From Paenibacillus antarcticus (GTDB lineage Bacteria > Bacillota > Bacilli > Paenibacillales > Paenibacillaceae): a stretch of 64,000 bases of DNA. Every line of letters starts with the position of its first letter. Position 1 is the stretch's first letter. A model generated the notes under the pieces. It had not been told where the DNA came from, ran no database searches, and was given only the letters and a program-made list of their open reading frames with translations. Made by a program: the position numbers and the translations under genes. The stretch lies in the NCBI RefSeq assembly GCF_001637225.1, contig NZ_LVJI01000020.1, forward strand, positions 29,200 through 93,199, given 5' to 3'. This document shows positions 61,635 to 64,000 of the stretch, one piece after another.

Positions 61635-61704
61635 ATATTCCTTTGAAACGGGTGCTGTCCTTGGAGAAGGACGGCGTAGCCGTTTCTACATGTTTAGGGG
61701 GACA

Positions 61705-61726
61705 TTGTTTACAAGTTGTTTACAAG
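61705..61726. promoter_or_regulatory. Perfect 11-bp tandem repeat, likely response-regulator box
   Basis: TTGTTTACAAG occurs twice in succession (61705-61715, 61716-61726). A one-turn direct repeat is the standard recognition pattern of OmpR/PhoB regulators. It lies 136 bp before the lipoprotein ATG and just downstream of the two-component genes; TATACT near 61756 could be the -10 box. A palindrome TCGAGATATCTCGA follows at about 61739-61752. Confidence 0.6.
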
Positions 61727-61861
61727 TCAGATATATTTTCGAGATATCTCGAATCTATACTGTAGTTAACAGGGATAGTTGAAGAAGGGAGAACATCGCA
61801 AGGCTGCTTGAGATTCGGGCTATATGCTCCCTAATCGAAGTGATAACACTGGAGGATTTGT

Positions 61862-63067
61862 ATGAAACGCATAAATCGAAAGAATCGTGTGAAACTGTTG
61901 TCAGTTATGACCCTTTTGGTTACATTGATTGCCTGCCAATCCTCCCATGAGAGGGTCACCACGGTTACACCGAGTAACAATCAGACGGGAACAGATGCTC
62001 AGGTCAGTTCAGGCAATACAGCAGGTGGAAGTGGTCGCAAGCTTACAGTTGTAGCGGGGTCTGCACAGAAAGATAATCAAGAATTGGCTGTAGAACGAAT
62101 TCACCGACTCGAAGGCTCAAACATCGAAGCTTGGCTCTCGGACAATGAGGTTAGGATTAATACAACGAAATTACTGAAAGTTGGGACGAATACAGAGGAA
62201 CCGAAATATTCGTACACAACGTCGATTGTTGACTTAAGTACTGAGGAACAGCGAGATGTAATGGACCATCAGCCGTCTCTAAAGATCGTTAAAGAGACCC
62301 TATCACCGGATGGTAAATTTAGCTTCATTCAGAAGTGGTTGGATAAGTATACGGCAGATAATTTCATTAAGGACTTGAGTACAGGTAAAAGTATTGCCGT
62401 AAAGGGCGATAACTATATGGAAATGGGCGGTTGGTTGAATAAGGATACGTACATTCTTGCAGCAGGTTCTATGGAAGGACGCGGCGATATACGCCAAATT
62501 GCCACGGATGGTACATCCACAAAGTTAGCAATTGAAGATAAAGATGTTAATGAAATATTTAATCGCTTCACTGTGAGCGATGGTCGTATTTACTATACGG
62601 ATTCGAAGAATAACTTAAAAGGTTTGGAGGCGGGGAAGACACAGCCATCCATCCTCGTAGAGGGGGTATGGGACTTCGAGATATCACCAGATAGTAAGCA
62701 TATTGCAGTAACTACCGTAAGTGCTCCCGGCAAGTCAGGTACTGAGCTACTCATCTACGATTCCGCAGGTAATATGAAAGGTTCTGAAATCGCAAAAGGC
62801 GAATTGATGTCTTATTTAGCCTGGTCACCAGATTCATCAAGGCTTGCATTCGATGTGTATACAACGGACAAGAATGGGATGAATGGCGTGTATATTTTCG
62901 ACTCCACTTCGGGTAAGGTATCGCCCATGGGTTCATCTTACTCGCCAGTTGGGATGTCCTACAACCCTCAGTATCCACTGACATGGAGCCCATCTGGCAA
63001 ACGGCTGGGCATCACGATTGAAGACAAGAAATCGATCATTGTTACACAGGTTATTGATTTTAAATAA
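61862..63067 (+). CDS. Lipoprotein with WD40-like beta-propeller
   Basis: The product has 401 residues. The lipobox LIAC ends the signal near residue 25; a Ser/Gly/Thr-rich linker follows (about 26-60). The body has repeats of the type ISPDSKHIAVTT, WSPDSSRLAFDV and WSPSGKRLGITIE, as in TolB-like propellers. It is extracellular and membrane-anchored; the ligand is unknown. It follows the two-component genes and a likely regulator-binding repeat, and is co-oriented with the stalk-domain gene 23 bp downstream. Confidence 0.88.
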   Translation: MKRINRKNRVKLLSVMTLLVTLIACQSSHERVTTVTPSNNQTGTDAQVSSGNTAGGSGRKLTVVAGSAQKDNQELAVERIHRLEGSNIEAWLSDNEVRINTTKLLKVGTNTEEPKYSYTTSIVDLSTEEQRDVMDHQPSLKIVKETLSPDGKFSFIQKWLDKYTADNFIKDLSTGKSIAVKGDNYMEMGGWLNKDTYILAAGSMEGRGDIRQIATDGTSTKLAIEDKDVNEIFNRFTVSDGRIYYTDSKNNLKGLEAGKTQPSILVEGVWDFEISPDSKHIAVTTVSAPGKSGTELLIYDSAGNMKGSEIAKGELMSYLAWSPDSSRLAFDVYTTDKNGMNGVYIFDSTSGKVSPMGSSYSPVGMSYNPQYPLTWSPSGKRLGITIEDKKSIIVTQVIDFK

Positions 63068-63090
63068 GAAATAATGAAACGGGGAAAAAT

Positions 63091-63810
63091 ATGATGTTAA
63101 AAATCAGAAAGTCTATGATGTCTTTGGTTGTAATCGGAATGACAGTATCGGGTGCTGCGGGTGTCTATGCAGGAAGTAATATGCAGAAGATCACGGCATA
63201 TCTTAATCATAGTATTGGGTTGAAAGTAAATGGGACTACTTATACTCCAACAGATAGTAATGGTAAACAACTTGCTCCAATCACGTATCAAAATACAACT
63301 TATCTACCTGTGCGAGCATTAGCGGATGTGTTGAAAGTCCCGGTTCAGTATGACAGTAAGACGGGTCAGGTGCTGATTGGAACCAGTCAATCTGGAGGAA
63401 CCACGACGCCGCAAGTGAGTGTGAGTGTAACAGAGGTGAAGTATAGCAAGGAGCAGATCAAAGAGATGACGAAGGCGTTTGCTAATTTCGAACATTTCGA
63501 AACCGCATATGCTCCACAACAGATGATTAAGGGAGATACCTATTTGAAGACGGGTGCTTCAGAAGATGGTGTGACCCTGAGATTTAATCATATGACCGTA
63601 AATGTTTCACCGAGAGATTACTCGGATGGTTATGAGAGCAAGCCTGTTACACTATCAAATGGCACTCAAGCGAAGTGGTATACACCTGATAAAACGCCAA
63701 TGTTAGGCTTCAAAGTTGACGATCGGATCGTGACTATCAGATCAGAAGATCATTCCTTAAGCAAGGCGCAAATCGAGAAGATAGCTGTGAGTGTAGCGAA
63801 ACTGAAGTAA
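63091..63810 (+). CDS. Copper-amine-oxidase-like stalk domain protein
   Basis: The product has 239 residues. It has a signal peptide or N-terminal helix (about 8-28, LVVIGMTVSGAAGVYAG), then the stalk domain (about 45-90) with ITYQNTTYLPVRALADVL and a following YDSKTGQVLIG. The remaining part (about 105-239) is unrecognised. Such proteins are secreted and surface-associated in Paenibacillus; the stalk domain is thought to mediate wall attachment. GGGG lies before the ATG. It ends at a strong terminator and probably forms an operon with the lipoprotein. Confidence 0.87.
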   Translation: MMLKIRKSMMSLVVIGMTVSGAAGVYAGSNMQKITAYLNHSIGLKVNGTTYTPTDSNGKQLAPITYQNTTYLPVRALADVLKVPVQYDSKTGQVLIGTSQSGGTTTPQVSVSVTEVKYSKEQIKEMTKAFANFEHFETAYAPQQMIKGDTYLKTGASEDGVTLRFNHMTVNVSPRDYSDGYESKPVTLSNGTQAKWYTPDKTPMLGFKVDDRIVTIRSEDHSLSKAQIEKIAVSVAKLK

Positions 63811-63817
63811 TAACACT

Positions 63818-63855
63818 AAAAAGCTGCACCAACGAATTCGTTGGTGCAGCTTTTT
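63818..63855. terminator. Perfect bidirectional terminator
   Basis: AAAAAGCTGCACCAACGAA pairs with its exact complement, ending TTTTT at 63855. It serves the stalk-domain gene and the convergent partial gene. Confidence 0.92.
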
Positions 63856-63923
63856 AGGCTTTAAATTGATTGGGATGTTCTACCTTGGTAAGTAATAATC
63901 TTGATTTAACAATGTGATTTCGA

Positions 63924-64000
63924 TTATTTCGTTGGAATGTTAACTTGGCCAGATCCGTAAGTATCAAACCATCCTTGGATCTTTTTAAAATCTTTACTAA
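63924..64000 (-). CDS. Partial gene, C-terminal end only
   Basis: Reading leftward from the window end the frame gives KDFKKIQGWFDTYGSGQVNIPTK and stops at TTA 63924-63926 (TAA on the minus strand). The end looks like a real protein terminus and converges on the terminator at 63818. About 25 codons are visible, too few to assign a family. Confidence 0.5.
   Translation of the reverse strand, partial: SKDFKKIQGWFDTYGSGQVNIPTK

Noticed and set aside
1..64000. CRISPR arrays, tRNA and rRNA genes
   Set aside because: No regularly spaced repeats or RNA gene signatures were found by reading; all repeats seen are explained above.

Overview
The window looks like chromosomal DNA of a low-GC Gram-positive bacterium of the Paenibacillus type. 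Evidence: Bacillales core genes (yerB-like, pit with its DUF47 partner, corA, yqfQ-like, yerC, dagK, rlmD), strong AAGGAGG ribosome binding sites with frequent GTG/TTG starts, YesM/YesN two-component pairs beside LplABC-type sugar transporters, and copper-amine-oxidase-like stalk proteins. The block yerB ... yerC ... dagK-rlmD resembles the B. subtilis yer/yefA neighbourhood.

Layout. Positions 1-9969 are a conserved backbone: two DoxX paralogues, a YerB lipoprotein, DUF47+Pit, CorA, YqfQ-like, then yerC-cbiX-dagK-rlmD. At the 3' end of rlmD the character changes. Positions 9919-18243 form an 8.3 kb integrative element with a large serine recombinase, a coupled 51-residue protein, a P-loop/helicase-like protein, a secreted unknown protein bracketed by direct repeats, a small serine resolvase, and a BlaI/M56-peptidase pair. 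Its far end carries a displaced rlmD-like 3' end followed by a terminator. Similar rlmD 3'-end-like sites with the core CACATGTGG recur in the same orientation at 23264 and 44517. The last has an exact 15-bp match to the rlmD site and lies beside a decayed second copy of the large serine recombinase broken by an IS3 relic. I read 9.9-44.6 kb as stacked insertions at one hotspot.

Between those sites lie sugar oxidoreductases with an AraC regulator (18.9-21.9 kb); DUF4256 and a sugar O-acetyltransferase (21.9-23.2 kb); a levan locus with a YesM/YesN pair, an orphan binding lipoprotein, levansucrase sacB and endolevanase levB (24.1-31.7 kb); a purine pair, NCS2 permease plus guanine deaminase (31.9-34.7 kb); yaaA; a 1121-residue HEAT-repeat protein opposite a DUF4003 protein; and TetR / lipoamide dehydrogenase / broken HlyD / ABC-2 permease (40.5-44.4 kb).

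Positions 46.3-56.6 kb are a polysaccharide-uptake locus: two permeases, a binding lipoprotein, a YesM/YesN pair, a secreted GH43 enzyme resembling exo-beta-1,3-galactanases with a ricin-type domain, and a cytoplasmic GH29 fucosidase, with catabolite-repression-like sites in front of both enzymes. The target is probably a fucosylated (arabino)galactan. The rest (56.9-64 kb) holds a YgjP-type metallopeptidase, a MATE exporter, an OmpR/EnvZ-type pair, a beta-propeller lipoprotein and a stalk-domain protein. No tRNA, rRNA or CRISPR array was seen.
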